Below, in pieces: positions 39,992-49,038 of a stretch of DNA of 64,000 nt (position 1 is its first letter; every line of letters starts with the position of its first letter). A program made the translations under genes and the position numbers. Source of the stretch: Candidatus Leptofilum proximum (lineage in GTDB: Bacteria > Chloroflexota > Anaerolineae > Promineifilales > Promineifilaceae); NCBI GenBank assembly GCA_016710325.1, contig JADJXK010000002.1, positions 4,278,001 through 4,342,000 on the forward strand, given 5' to 3'. The notes under the pieces are model-generated. The model saw only the letters and a list, made by a program, of their open reading frames with translations, was not told where the DNA came from and did no database searches.

Positions 39992-41823
39992 TGCCACAAA
40001 TTTCGGTGCTGATGCCCACCTACAACCAGGTCTCGTTCATCCGCCGGGCCCTGAACAGCCTGTGCCGCCAGTCCTTCCAGGCGTGGGAACTGATCCTCAT
40101 CGACGATGGCTCGACGGATGGCACCCCGGCGGCGGTGGTGCCGTATTTGGGCGACGGCCGTATCCATTACCGCCGCCTGGAGCAAAACCAGGGTCACGGT
40201 GCAGCCCTCAACAAAGCGATGGACCTGGCCCGCGCCCCGTACATTGCTTACCTGCCCTCCGACGACGTCTACTACGATGATCATCTCCAGTCGCTTTACG
40301 ACTGCCTGGAAGCCAACCCGCAGGCGGTGCTGGCCTTCTCCGGCGTGCGCTATCACTACAACCGCCTGACCAACGGCCAGATTCCCCTGCCGCACCACTC
40401 GCTGCAGATGGTGCAGGTGCTGCACCGCCGCACCCCGGACCGCTGGCTGGAGCGCAGCGAGCTGGTCACCGATGACCTGGAGCGCATGTTCTGGCACAAG
40501 CTGCGCGGCCAGGGCGACTTCATCGGCACGGAGCAGCTGACCTGTGAATGGGTGGCTCACCCGCGCCAGCTGCACAAGCTGCTGCAGGAGCCAATTGGCG
40601 GCATCAATACCTACCGCAGCCACTTCAACGTCCGGCACCCGCTGCGCTTCCACACCACGCAGGGAAACTTTATGGATGAGGGGGCGCATTACGGCCGTTT
40701 CCGCCACCGCCCTGACACGCCCCCATCGTCCGACAGCCTCAAAATTTTGCTGGTGGGTGAACTGGCCTACAACCCGGAACGTGTGCTGGCCCTGGAAGAA
40801 CGCGGCCACTGCCTCTACGGCCTGTGGATGCCCAAACCGTACTGGTACAACACCGTCGGGCCGCTGCCCTTCGGCCACGTGCATGATCTACCGCGCCATA
40901 ACTGGCGCGAAGCCGTGCGCCACATCCGCCCCGATGTCATCTACGGCCTGCTTAACTGGCAGGCCGTGCCCTTTGTTCTGGAGGTGCGCCGCGCTTTCCC
41001 CGACATCCCTTTCGTCTGGCACTTCAAGGAAGGGCCGTTCATCTGCCTGGAGCACAACCTGTGGGCCGAGCTGGAAGAGCTGCACCGCAGCGCCGACGGC
41101 CAGATCTTCTCCAGCCCGGAAATGCAGGCGTGGTACGAAACCGCCATGCCCGGCGTGACGCGCCACAGCCCCACCCACGTGCTGGACGGCGACCTGCCCA
41201 AGCAGGATTGGTTCTGCGACATCCCGCGCTCGCCCCGCCTGTCCGACAGCGACGGTGAGATTCACACCGTGGTGCCTGGACGGCCGATTGGCCTGCACCC
41301 GCACCACGTCGCCGAGCTGGCCGAGCAGGGCATCCACCTGCACTTCTACGGCAATTTTACCCACGGCCAGTGGCTGGGCTGGATTGAAAAGACGCAGAAG
41401 ATGGCGCCCCATCATCTGCACTTGCACAACCAGGTAGACCAGGGCGGCTGGGTGTGTGAATTTTCCCAGTACGACGCGGGCTGGCTGCACTGGGAAAAAA
41501 GCCACAACGGCGGCGACATCAGCCGGGCCAACTGGGACGATCTCAACTACCCGGCGCGTATGGCCACGCTCATGGCCGCCGGGCTGCCCATGCTGCAATA
41601 CGACAACGCCGGCGCCTGCGTAGCGACGCAGTCATTGGCCCGCCGTCATGACGTGGGCATCTTCTTCCGCAGCATCCCCGAACTGCGCGCCCAGATGGAC
41701 GATAAGCCCCGTCTGCGGCAGGTGCAGGAAAACGCCTGGCGTGCCCGCCCGCTGTTCACCTTCGACCATCACGCCGATGATCTGCTGGCCTTCATGCGCC
41801 AGGTGATAGGAGTGAAAGCATGA
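39988..41823 (+). CDS. Two-domain glycosyltransferase: GT2 + GT4-like
   Basis: The 611-residue protein starts at the ATG overlapping the previous stop codon. Residues about 1-235 are a GT2 GT-A domain (ISVLMPTYNQVSFIRRALN, LIDDGSTDGTPA, YIAYLPSDDVYYDD with the D-x-D). From about residue 250 a GT-B-like domain follows (LKILLVGELAYNPERVLALEERGH, WHFKEGPFICLEH, HFYGNFTHGQW, YPARMATLMAAGLPML). The two domains probably add successive sugars. The second half is an uncommon GT4 variant; sugars cannot be assigned. Confidence 0.78.
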   Translation: MMPQISVLMPTYNQVSFIRRALNSLCRQSFQAWELILIDDGSTDGTPAAVVPYLGDGRIHYRRLEQNQGHGAALNKAMDLARAPYIAYLPSDDVYYDDHLQSLYDCLEANPQAVLAFSGVRYHYNRLTNGQIPLPHHSLQMVQVLHRRTPDRWLERSELVTDDLERMFWHKLRGQGDFIGTEQLTCEWVAHPRQLHKLLQEPIGGINTYRSHFNVRHPLRFHTTQGNFMDEGAHYGRFRHRPDTPPSSDSLKILLVGELAYNPERVLALEERGHCLYGLWMPKPYWYNTVGPLPFGHVHDLPRHNWREAVRHIRPDVIYGLLNWQAVPFVLEVRRAFPDIPFVWHFKEGPFICLEHNLWAELEELHRSADGQIFSSPEMQAWYETAMPGVTRHSPTHVLDGDLPKQDWFCDIPRSPRLSDSDGEIHTVVPGRPIGLHPHHVAELAEQGIHLHFYGNFTHGQWLGWIEKTQKMAPHHLHLHNQVDQGGWVCEFSQYDAGWLHWEKSHNGGDISRANWDDLNYPARMATLMAAGLPMLQYDNAGACVATQSLARRHDVGIFFRSIPELRAQMDDKPRLRQVQENAWRARPLFTFDHHADDLLAFMRQVIGVKA

Positions 41824-43010
41824 GGCAATCCTCGACCACGAAACCCACGCTGCTTTGCCTGTCTCATTTGGGTTGGGACTTTGTCTGGCAACGGCCGCAG
41901 CACATTTTGTCGCGCCTGGCCCGGCAGTACGCGCTCATCTACGTGAACGAACCGCGGCCGGTTGGTCCCGACAGCCCGCTTTATCCCTGCGACGGCCAGC
42001 CCTATCTGCAAAAGGTGTTTGCCAATGAGAGCGTAACGGCCTGGCAGCCCATCTTCCCCAACCGGGCCGAGGTGCTGGAACAGTGGCGCGCCAACTACGT
42101 GCGTCTGGTAAAAACGCTGCTTGCCCCGGATGCGGCGCCGCCCATCCTCTGGTTTTACACGCCGACGCCGTATTACTTTTTGGACCACATCCCGGCACAG
42201 CTGGTGGTGTACGACGTGATGGACAACCTGGCCAACTTCAAAGGTGCGGCGGCCGACCTGCCACAGCGCGAGGTGGCGCTGCTGGCCCAGGCCGACGTGG
42301 TGTTTGCCGGGGGGCGCAGCATGTACCAGGAACGGCAGGGCAAACATGCCAATTTGCATCTTTTCCCCAGCGGCGTAGAGCCGGAGCATTTTGCCCAGGC
42401 GCTGCTGCCGGAGACGCCCATCGCCCCAGAAATTGCGCGGTTGTGTGACAACGGCCGTTCCCCCCAGGCCATCCTCGGTTATTACGGCGTCATCGATGAA
42501 CGCATCGACCTGGCGCTGCTGTGCCGGTTGGCAGTTGCCAACCCGCAGTGGACCCTCGTGATGGTGGGGCCGGTGGCCAAAATCGACCCCAACGAGCTGC
42601 CGCGCCTACCCAACATCGTCTACACCGGGCAGCAGCCCTATGAAAAGCTGCCGCACTTCCTGAAAGGGTTCGACGTCTGCCTGATGCCTTTTGCCCTGAA
42701 CGAGGCCACACGCACCATCAGCCCGACCAAGACGCTGGAATACATGGCGGCGCACAAGCCGATTGTCAGTACGCCGGTGCCGGATGTGGTGGCCAACTGG
42801 CAGGAGTTTGTACACATTGCTGGGGATGCAGCGGGGTTTGAAACGGCCGTTTCCACCGCTCTCTGCGAAACGGCCGAACAACGAGCCCAGCGCACCCAGC
42901 GCGAGCAGCAGCACCTGGCCCAACACACCTGGGACCATATCGCCGCGGCCATGAACGACCACATTCAGGCGGCGCTGAGAGACAAAGATACTGTGATGCG
43001 TGAAACGTGA
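41820..43010 (+). CDS. GT4-like glycosyltransferase (WQRPQHI type)
   Basis: The 396-residue protein opens with LLCLSHLGWDFVWQRPQHIL, a hallmark of a GT4 subfamily often found beside UDP-galactopyranose mutase genes. Later features are VVYDVMDNLANFKGA, LFPSGVEPEHF, LGYYGVIDERIDLALL and SPTKTLEYMAAHKPIVSTPVPDV (donor site, given here in parts). The last residues and stop codon come from the hairpin repeat at 42999-43055. It overlaps the GT2-GT4 gene by 4 bases. Confidence 0.85.
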   Translation: MRQSSTTKPTLLCLSHLGWDFVWQRPQHILSRLARQYALIYVNEPRPVGPDSPLYPCDGQPYLQKVFANESVTAWQPIFPNRAEVLEQWRANYVRLVKTLLAPDAAPPILWFYTPTPYYFLDHIPAQLVVYDVMDNLANFKGAAADLPQREVALLAQADVVFAGGRSMYQERQGKHANLHLFPSGVEPEHFAQALLPETPIAPEIARLCDNGRSPQAILGYYGVIDERIDLALLCRLAVANPQWTLVMVGPVAKIDPNELPRLPNIVYTGQQPYEKLPHFLKGFDVCLMPFALNEATRTISPTKTLEYMAAHKPIVSTPVPDVVANWQEFVHIAGDAAGFETAVSTALCETAEQRAQRTQREQQHLAQHTWDHIAAAMNDHIQAALRDKDTVMRET

Positions 43011-43055
43011 AACGTGAAAAGAGGCAAATCACGTTTCACGCTTCACGTTTCACGC
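42999..43055 (+). repeat. CGTGAAA-unit inverted repeat
   Basis: CGTGAAACGTGAAACGTGAA faces CACGTTTCACGCTTCACG and TTTCACG. It carries the stop codon of the upstream GT4 gene (Met-Arg-Glu-Thr-stop) and ends about 5 bases before the ribosome site of the next gene. Confidence 0.88.
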
Positions 43056-43068
43056 AAGGATTTTGCTT

Positions 43069-43869
43069 ATGAGTGAGTCAGAAGAACCAGACGTTGGCCG
43101 CACCGGCGAAGCCCAGTTTGCTCCGGAACAGCGCGAGCTGTTTGCCCGCTGCCTGCGTGCCTTAAACGAGGGTGGCGTGCCGTACCTGGTGGCCGGGGCC
43201 CACGCCAAACACGCCTACACTGGCGTCTGGCGCGATACCAAAGATTTGGATCTCTTCCTCTGCGCTGCAGATTTGGAACGGGTGCTCGACCTGCTGGCCA
43301 ACGAAGGGCTGGACACCTCAGTTGAGTATCCGCATTGGCTGGCCAAGGCCAGCAACGACGACTACTTCATCGACCTGATTTTTGGCATGGGACACGGCCG
43401 TATCCAGGTAGACGAAAGCTGGTTTGCCCACAAACGTCCTATCGAGGTGGCTGGCGTCGAGACGTTCCTCATTCCGCCGGAAGAGCTGTTTGTCTCCAAA
43501 GCCTTTGTCATCGAGCGCTACCGCTGCGACGTGGCCGATATTTTGCACCTGGTGCTGAGCCTCAAAGGCGAGCTGGATTGGGCCCGCGTGCTTGATCTAC
43601 TGGGCAACCACCGCGCCCTGGTGCTGGTCCACCTGCTGCTGTTCGATTTTGTCTATCCGGGCCGGAGGGATGCGCTGCCCAAGGAGCTGATGCAGGAATT
43701 GTTTGACGAAGTGCAGCGGCGCTGGCAGGAACCACGCCTTGCCGCCAAAGCGTTCCGCGGTTTGCTGCTCGATCCGCATTCCTTTGTTGTGGACCTGGAC
43801 GATTGGGGCTACCGCGATGCCCGCGAGCTGGAGCCGTTGGTGGACGAAAAATCGGGAGAACTGCTATGA
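43069..43869 (+). CDS. Nucleotidyltransferase-superfamily protein
   Basis: The 266-residue protein starts at the ATG at 43069 after AAGGA. Residues about 25-60 read VPYLVAGAHAKHAYTGVWRDT then KDLDLFL. This is the Gly-x-x-x-x-x...Arg-x-T-x-D-L-D pattern of minimal nucleotidyltransferase folds such as AbiEii-like and aminoglycoside adenylyltransferase relatives. A helical C-terminal half follows. Partners and substrate are unknown. It overlaps the next gene by 4 bases, so it belongs to the glycan operon. Confidence 0.65.
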   Translation: MSESEEPDVGRTGEAQFAPEQRELFARCLRALNEGGVPYLVAGAHAKHAYTGVWRDTKDLDLFLCAADLERVLDLLANEGLDTSVEYPHWLAKASNDDYFIDLIFGMGHGRIQVDESWFAHKRPIEVAGVETFLIPPEELFVSKAFVIERYRCDVADILHLVLSLKGELDWARVLDLLGNHRALVLVHLLLFDFVYPGRRDALPKELMQELFDEVQRRWQEPRLAAKAFRGLLLDPHSFVVDLDDWGYRDARELEPLVDEKSGELL

Positions 43870-44570
43870 AAATTGCCGCCATTGCCGATCTGCACTGCCG
43901 CCGGAATTCGGTGGGGGAGATACGGCCGCTCCTGGCCAGCGTCGAAACCGAAGCCGATGTGCTGGTGCTGGCGGGCGACCTCACCGACACCGGCCTGCGC
44001 GACGAGATCGCCGTGCTGGAAGGGGAGCTGGCCGGGCTGGGCCTGCCCATCGTGGCTGTGCTGGGCAATCATGATCATGAAAGCGATGAGGCTGAAGCGC
44101 TGACCGAGATGTTGTGCAACATCGGTGTGCAGGTGCTGGACGGCACCGTGTGTGAAGTAGGCAACGTCGGTTTTGTGGGCACCAAGGGTTTTTGCGGCGG
44201 CTTCGATGACCTGTTCATCCATCCCTTTGGTGAGCGCGCCCTCAAGACCTTTATTCAGGCCAGCCTGGACGAAGCGGTGCGCCTGGAAAATGCCCTGGTG
44301 AAGCTGGACTGCCCGCACAAAGTGGCCGTGCTGCACTACGCCCCCGTGCGCGACACGCTGGAAGGCGAACCGCTGGAACTGTATCCCTTCCTCGGCTCCT
44401 CGCGCCTGGCCAATGCCCTGGACCGGCACGACATCGACGTGATTTTTCATGGCCACGCCCATCACGGCTCGCCCAAGGGGCAGACGGCGGGTGGCATTCC
44501 CGTGCACAACGTCTGCCGTTTTGTGCGCCACCGCTTTGGCCAACGGCCGTACTGCCTCCTGGAGATTTGA
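43866..44570 (+). CDS. Calcineurin-like metallophosphoesterase
   Basis: The 234-residue protein has the five phosphoesterase motifs in order: IADLH (about 6), AGDLTD (about 37), GNHDHE (about 71), a lone His in LHYAP, and HGHAHHG (about 200). These ligate two metals. It starts at 43866 with an ATGA overlap to the nucleotidyltransferase gene, so the two may act together on a phosphorylated or nucleotide-linked substrate. The substrate is not known. Confidence 0.85.
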   Translation: MKIAAIADLHCRRNSVGEIRPLLASVETEADVLVLAGDLTDTGLRDEIAVLEGELAGLGLPIVAVLGNHDHESDEAEALTEMLCNIGVQVLDGTVCEVGNVGFVGTKGFCGGFDDLFIHPFGERALKTFIQASLDEAVRLENALVKLDCPHKVAVLHYAPVRDTLEGEPLELYPFLGSSRLANALDRHDIDVIFHGHAHHGSPKGQTAGGIPVHNVCRFVRHRFGQRPYCLLEI

Positions 44571-44572
44571 TC

Positions 44573-45295
44573 ATGGCTCAACACAATCCCACAACTAACC
44601 ACGTGGCCGCGCCGCATCGTATCGATTTTGGCGACCTGCGCCGCCTGACGCCCATCAGCCGTGCGTTTGGCTTTGAGCGCGGCCAGCCGGTGGACCGCTA
44701 CTACATCGAGCAGTTCCTGGCCGAACACGCCGCCGACATTCACGGCCGCGTGCTGGAAATTGGCGACGATCACTACACGCGCCACTTTGGCGGCGACCGC
44801 GTGCAGCACGCCGACGTGCTGGACCTGCCGCGTGAGGACAGCCGGGCCACCATCGTGGGCGATTTGCAGGATGCTGAGCACATTCCCGGCAACGTCTTCG
44901 ACTGCATCATTTTTACCCAGACCTTGCAGTATATTTTTTGGCTGGAAACGGCCGTTACCAGCCTGCATCGCCTCCTGCGACCGGGCGGCGTGCTGTTGGG
45001 CACCTTCCCCGTCATCAGCCAGATTTGCCGGTTCGATATGGACCGCTGGGGCGACTACTGGCGCTTCACCAGCGCTTCCATTCACCGGCTGCTGTCCGGC
45101 GTTTTCCCCACCGACCAGCTTACCGTGACGGCGCATGGCAACGTGCTGACGGCCGTCAGCTTCCTGCACGGTCTCTCCGCCCATGAGCTCACTGCTGAGG
45201 AGCTGGACTTTCACGACCCTGACTACCAGCTGCTGATCACCGCCCGGGCCGTGAAGATGAAAAACAGCGCAAAGGAGGTGCCCCATGATTATTGA
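44573..45295 (+). CDS. SAM-dependent methyltransferase (type 11-like)
   Basis: The 240-residue protein has RVLEIGDDHYTRHFG, an altered motif I with Gly-Asp-Asp where Gly-x-Gly is usual. VLDLPRED, FDCIIFTQTLQYIF and LHRLLRPGGVLLGTFP follow. The C-terminal WGDYWRFTSASIHRLL region is typical of glycan-cluster methyltransferases. It starts 2 bases after the phosphoesterase stop and overlaps the amidohydrolase gene. The substrate is probably a sugar, by context. Confidence 0.78.
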   Translation: MAQHNPTTNHVAAPHRIDFGDLRRLTPISRAFGFERGQPVDRYYIEQFLAEHAADIHGRVLEIGDDHYTRHFGGDRVQHADVLDLPREDSRATIVGDLQDAEHIPGNVFDCIIFTQTLQYIFWLETAVTSLHRLLRPGGVLLGTFPVISQICRFDMDRWGDYWRFTSASIHRLLSGVFPTDQLTVTAHGNVLTAVSFLHGLSAHELTAEELDFHDPDYQLLITARAVKMKNSAKEVPHDY

Positions 45296-46118
45296 TGCCC
45301 ACTTGCACACCTCTGGCCAGGAAACGGCCGCAGACGTGCTGCACAGCCTGGACGACGCAGGAGTTGAGATCGCCGTTTTGCTCGCCCCCTTCCTCACCGA
45401 TCCCTACACCCTGGCCGACGCCGCCTCCCTACGTGACGGCAACAAGCATTTGTCGCGCCTGGTGCGCGGCCACGAAGACCGGCTGGTGGGCTTTGCTGTG
45501 GTCAATCCGCTGCACCCCACCGCCGCCGACGACCTGGAACACGCCGTCACCAACCTGGGGCTGCGCGGCCTCAAGACGGTGCCCACCGGCTGGTACCCCT
45601 ACGACGACTGCGCCCATCACGTCTTCGCCCGCGCCGCCGCCCTGCAAATTCCTGTTTTGCTGCACAGCGGCATATTTATCGACGGCCGCAGCGGCCGTTT
45701 CTGCCGCCCCACCTTTTATGAAGCCCTGCGCGACCATCCCGGTTTGCGCGTGACGCTGGCCCACCTGGGCTGGCCCTGGTGTGATGAGGCCATCGCCGTG
45801 GGGCTGATTGATCTGATTAACGGCGTGCCGCCCGCAGAGTGCTGTTTCCGCTTCGATATATCCTTTGGGCCGCCGCCGGTCTACCGGCACGAGGTGCTGC
45901 ACAAAGCGCTGGACGTGCTGGGCCCGGAGCTAATCCAGTTTGGCAGTGACCGCTTCCTGCCCTGCTCCGGCGCGCATATTCGTACGGCCGTCGATGAAGT
46001 CCACGCCCTCCTCACCGACCTCAACGTCGACGACAGTGGCCGGGAACAAATCATGTATCACACCGCGGCTGCCTGGCTGAATCTGGAAAACAGGGAGAAA
46101 ACGCTTGAGCACAAATAA
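45285..46118 (+). CDS. Amidohydrolase-family (TIM-barrel) metal-dependent hydrolase
   Basis: AAAGGAGGTG before the ATG at 45285 is a near-ideal ribosome site. The 277-residue enzyme starts MIIDAHLH (His-x-His metal pair), then VGFAVVNPLHP, GLRGLKTVP, LLHSGIF, TLAHLGWPWC and FGSDRF with the late metal Asp. This order matches amidohydrolase-2 enzymes (ACMSD-type). It lies inside the glycan cluster between a methyltransferase and a GT4 gene and may process a small acyl or sugar derivative. The substrate is unknown. Confidence 0.82.
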   Translation: MIIDAHLHTSGQETAADVLHSLDDAGVEIAVLLAPFLTDPYTLADAASLRDGNKHLSRLVRGHEDRLVGFAVVNPLHPTAADDLEHAVTNLGLRGLKTVPTGWYPYDDCAHHVFARAAALQIPVLLHSGIFIDGRSGRFCRPTFYEALRDHPGLRVTLAHLGWPWCDEAIAVGLIDLINGVPPAECCFRFDISFGPPPVYRHEVLHKALDVLGPELIQFGSDRFLPCSGAHIRTAVDEVHALLTDLNVDDSGREQIMYHTAAAWLNLENREKTLEHK

Positions 46119-47313
46119 CAGCAGGGTCAAAAAAGAAAGGATTCATGTTTTAGAAGTGCTGGGCAACGCCATCGTCGGCGGCATGGAAAATTACGTACGC
46201 AGCCTCATCGGCGCCTTACCCGCTAACGAATTTAAAATCTCCTGCCTTTGCCCCTACGAAAGCCCCATCACCGCCGATTTGCGGCGCATGGGCCACGACG
46301 TCTTCATCACCCCAATCGACCCGGACCCCACCTGGCAGTCGGTGCAGACAACCGTGGGCGTCATTCGCAGCCAGAACGTGCAGCTGCTGCACGCCCATCT
46401 GCCACCGGCGCACATTTTGGCCGGATTGGCGGGCGCGCTGACGCAGAAGCCGGTGGTGGCTACCGTACACGGCATGGCCGGGCTGGAAAGCGTGGGCATC
46501 CAGCAAATCAACAACTCTCACCTCATCGTTATTTGCCAGGCGGCCTACATGCAGGTGCTGGCCTACGGCGTGCCGCGCACCAAGGTCAGCCTGATTCGCA
46601 ATGGGGTTGACCTTACCCGCTTCACGCCACGTTCCGACTGCACTGAACTGCGCACCGCGTTTCGCCAGGCGGTGGGCATTCCTGGTGACGCGCCGCTGAT
46701 TGGCCTGGTGGGCCGCCTCTCGTGGGAGAAGGGACCAGACCAGTTTATTCGCGCGGCCAGAGTGGTGAACAAGCGGTGCTCCGAGGCGCATTTTGTGTTG
46801 GTGGGTGAGGGGCCATTCAGCGGCGAGTTGGAGGAGCTGGTGGCTGAGTTGAAGCTGGAAGATCGGGTGCATTTTGCCGGACTGTGGCCGGATACGGCCG
46901 TTGTCTACCCCGCTCTAGACATCCTGGCCCAAACCTCACGTACCGAAGGCATGCCCCTGGCGCTGTTGGAAGGCATGGCCTGTGGACGGCCGTTTGCCGG
47001 CATGGGCGTGGGCGGCGTGCTGGAGATTGTGGAGGCGCGCAGCACCGGCCTGTTGTCTGCTCCAGGCGATTGGGATGGGCTGGCCCACGCCCTGCTCATG
47101 CTGCTGGCCAATCCAGAGATGGCCACGAAGATGGGCCAGGCGGCCCGGCAGCATGTGGAAAACGAGTTTAGTTTGAAGAATACGGCCGTGCAAACCGGCG
47201 CCCTGTTTAACCGGCTGGTGCAGTCGCAAAACCCGGCACGTCGCGTTCAGCCCAGCCTGCCCAACCACAAAAAATTACTGAATCTAAATCCCAGAATGGA
47301 GAACAAGTCATGA
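46105..47313 (+). CDS. GT4 glycosyltransferase
   Basis: The start is a TTG at 46105 with GGGAG seven bases upstream, overlapping the end of the amidohydrolase gene. No later ATG has a comparable site. The 402-residue enzyme contains VLEVLGNAIVGGMENYVRSL, LHAHLPPAHILAG, VISLIRNGVD-like KVSLIRNGVDLTRF, GLVGRLSWEKGPDQFI (about 205) and the EX7E donor site in SRTEGMPLALLEGMACGRP. This is a canonical GT4 enzyme. It is coupled to the UGM-like gene by ATGA. Confidence 0.88.
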   Translation: MSTNNSRVKKERIHVLEVLGNAIVGGMENYVRSLIGALPANEFKISCLCPYESPITADLRRMGHDVFITPIDPDPTWQSVQTTVGVIRSQNVQLLHAHLPPAHILAGLAGALTQKPVVATVHGMAGLESVGIQQINNSHLIVICQAAYMQVLAYGVPRTKVSLIRNGVDLTRFTPRSDCTELRTAFRQAVGIPGDAPLIGLVGRLSWEKGPDQFIRAARVVNKRCSEAHFVLVGEGPFSGELEELVAELKLEDRVHFAGLWPDTAVVYPALDILAQTSRTEGMPLALLEGMACGRPFAGMGVGGVLEIVEARSTGLLSAPGDWDGLAHALLMLLANPEMATKMGQAARQHVENEFSLKNTAVQTGALFNRLVQSQNPARRVQPSLPNHKKLLNLNPRMENKS

Positions 47314-48698
47314 AACGTAATCAGAAGCAAAAATTCATCCTTGGCGGCGGCGTCACCGGCCTGTCCGCTGGTATCACCTCGGGTCTGCCTGTATTGGAAG
47401 CAGCCCTCCAGCCCGGCGGCATCTGCTCCTCGTATTATGTGCGCCCCGGCAGCCAGACGCGCCTGCCTGAAGCCCCGGCGGATGACGAAGCGTATCGTTT
47501 TGAGATTGGCGGCGGGCACTGGATTTTTGGCGGCGATCCCACGATTTTGCACTTCATTCAAAACATGGTGCCAGTGAAGCGGTATAGTCGTCGTTCGGCC
47601 GTTTATTTTTCCGGCAAAAATCTCTATGTGCCCTATCCCTTGCAGAACCACCTGCGTTACCTGGATGAGGAAACGGTAACCAGAGTCCTGCAGGAACTGG
47701 CTACCACCGTTTCCAGCGATTTTGTCACCATGAAAGAGTGGCTCCGGGCCAGCTTTGGCCCCACCCTGTGCGATCTCTTCTTCGATCCCTTCCACGATCT
47801 GTACACCGCCGGGCTGTACGACCGCATCGCCCCGCAAGACGCCTATAAATCGCCGGTGAGCATGGCCCAGGTCATTCGCGGCGCTTTTCAGGAAGCGGCC
47901 GCGGTGGGCTACAACGTCACCTTTTTGTATCCGCAAAATGGATTAAACCAGCTGGCTCAGCGCATGGCGGCCCAATGCGACATTCGCTACAACCACCGCA
48001 TCGTAGCGATTGATCCGGCCAACCGCCGCCTCACTCTCAGCAGCGGCGACCGGGTGACCTACGATACGCTGCTCTCCACCCTGCCGCTCAACCGCATGAT
48101 TGAGATGACCGGCCTGGAGGTGCCCGGCGAGGCGGAACCGTACACGTCGGTGCTGGTGCTCAACATTGGCGCCAAACGGGGACAAAACTGCCCCACCGAC
48201 CACTGGCTCTACAACCCGGACACGCGCTCTGGCTTCCACCGCGTGGGCTTTTACAGCAACGTGGATGCCAGCTTCCTGCCCCAGTCGGCGCGGCGCAGCC
48301 AGGACCGGGTGAGCATTTACATCGAGCGGGCCTTTGTAGGTGGCAGCAAACCAACGGCCGAAGAAGTGAAGCAGTATGCAACGGCCGTAGTGCAAGAGCT
48401 GCAAGAGTGGGGCTTCATCACCGAAGCGGAAGTGGTTGACCCGACCTGGATCGACGTGGCCTACACCTGGTCGCGGCCCGGTTCCACCTGGAAGGCGCAA
48501 GCGCTGCACGCGCTGGAAGAGCAGGGCATCTACCAGGTTGGCCGTTATGCTCGCTGGGTTTTCCAGGGCATCGCCGACTCGATTAAAGATGGCTTCTACG
48601 CGGGCGCCTGCTTGCGTGAACACGAAACCCACCAGGTACCCGCGCCCATGCTGAACCACAACCGTGTTGAACAAGCCCCGGTGTCGCTGGGGGATTAA
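47310..48698 (+). CDS. FAD-dependent protein, UDP-galactopyranose-mutase/amine-oxidase-like
   Basis: The 462-residue flavoprotein-like sequence begins with FILGGGVTGLSAG, the Rossmann Gly-x-Gly-x-x-Gly motif, and LEAALQPGGICSSY, then FEIGGGHWIFGG. It contains a C-terminal GRYARWVFQGIADSIKDGFYAG, the FAD-binding end motif of the NAD(P)-binding/amine-oxidase superfamily. Closest in pattern are UDP-galactopyranose mutase-like and protoporphyrinogen-oxidase-like proteins in glycan clusters. The loop between the first strand and the ExPGG motif is short. It may isomerise or oxidise a nucleotide sugar. Confidence 0.72.
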   Translation: MKRNQKQKFILGGGVTGLSAGITSGLPVLEAALQPGGICSSYYVRPGSQTRLPEAPADDEAYRFEIGGGHWIFGGDPTILHFIQNMVPVKRYSRRSAVYFSGKNLYVPYPLQNHLRYLDEETVTRVLQELATTVSSDFVTMKEWLRASFGPTLCDLFFDPFHDLYTAGLYDRIAPQDAYKSPVSMAQVIRGAFQEAAAVGYNVTFLYPQNGLNQLAQRMAAQCDIRYNHRIVAIDPANRRLTLSSGDRVTYDTLLSTLPLNRMIEMTGLEVPGEAEPYTSVLVLNIGAKRGQNCPTDHWLYNPDTRSGFHRVGFYSNVDASFLPQSARRSQDRVSIYIERAFVGGSKPTAEEVKQYATAVVQELQEWGFITEAEVVDPTWIDVAYTWSRPGSTWKAQALHALEEQGIYQVGRYARWVFQGIADSIKDGFYAGACLREHETHQVPAPMLNHNRVEQAPVSLGD

Positions 48699-48731
48699 GC
48701 AAATTAGGATCTCTTGGATCTTGTGGTGTTT

Positions 48732-48792
48732 GGCGTGAAACGTGAAGCGTGAAACGTGATTGGCTCTCTGGTCGCGCTTCACGTTTCACGCA
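48732..48792 (+). repeat. CGTGAAA-unit inverted repeat
   Basis: GGCGTGAAACGTGAAGCGTG with a following AAACGTGA faces CGCGCTTCACGTTTCACGC around a short loop. It closes the glycan cluster. The rest of 48699-49038 shows a GCGAAGGCCGGAATCC fragment related to the 7405 repeat and no gene. Confidence 0.85.
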
Positions 48793-49038
48793 TCACAGGC
48801 TGTAACCCCTGAATTCCCAAAGAGCCTCATTTGTTTCACTGTAGACACATCATTTCATCGTAACACTATGTTCGCTTTGATTGTCGTTGTCGCGAAGGCC
48901 GGAATCCACGCCGTTTGGAAGTTCATGCACCTTTTTGTGCCTTTTCCTGTATCCCAGATATAGGAACTGTCCCTATTTCCCTGCTATCTTGGCGCTTCTT
49001 TTTATTATCCAGAATGAACCAGCAGCTCCCCGAAAGCA

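Noticed and set aside
24162..48792. CGTGAAA hairpins considered as a CRISPR array or integron attC sites
   Set aside because: The repeats are separated by whole genes rather than short unique spacers, there are no cas or integrase genes, and attC core sites are absent.
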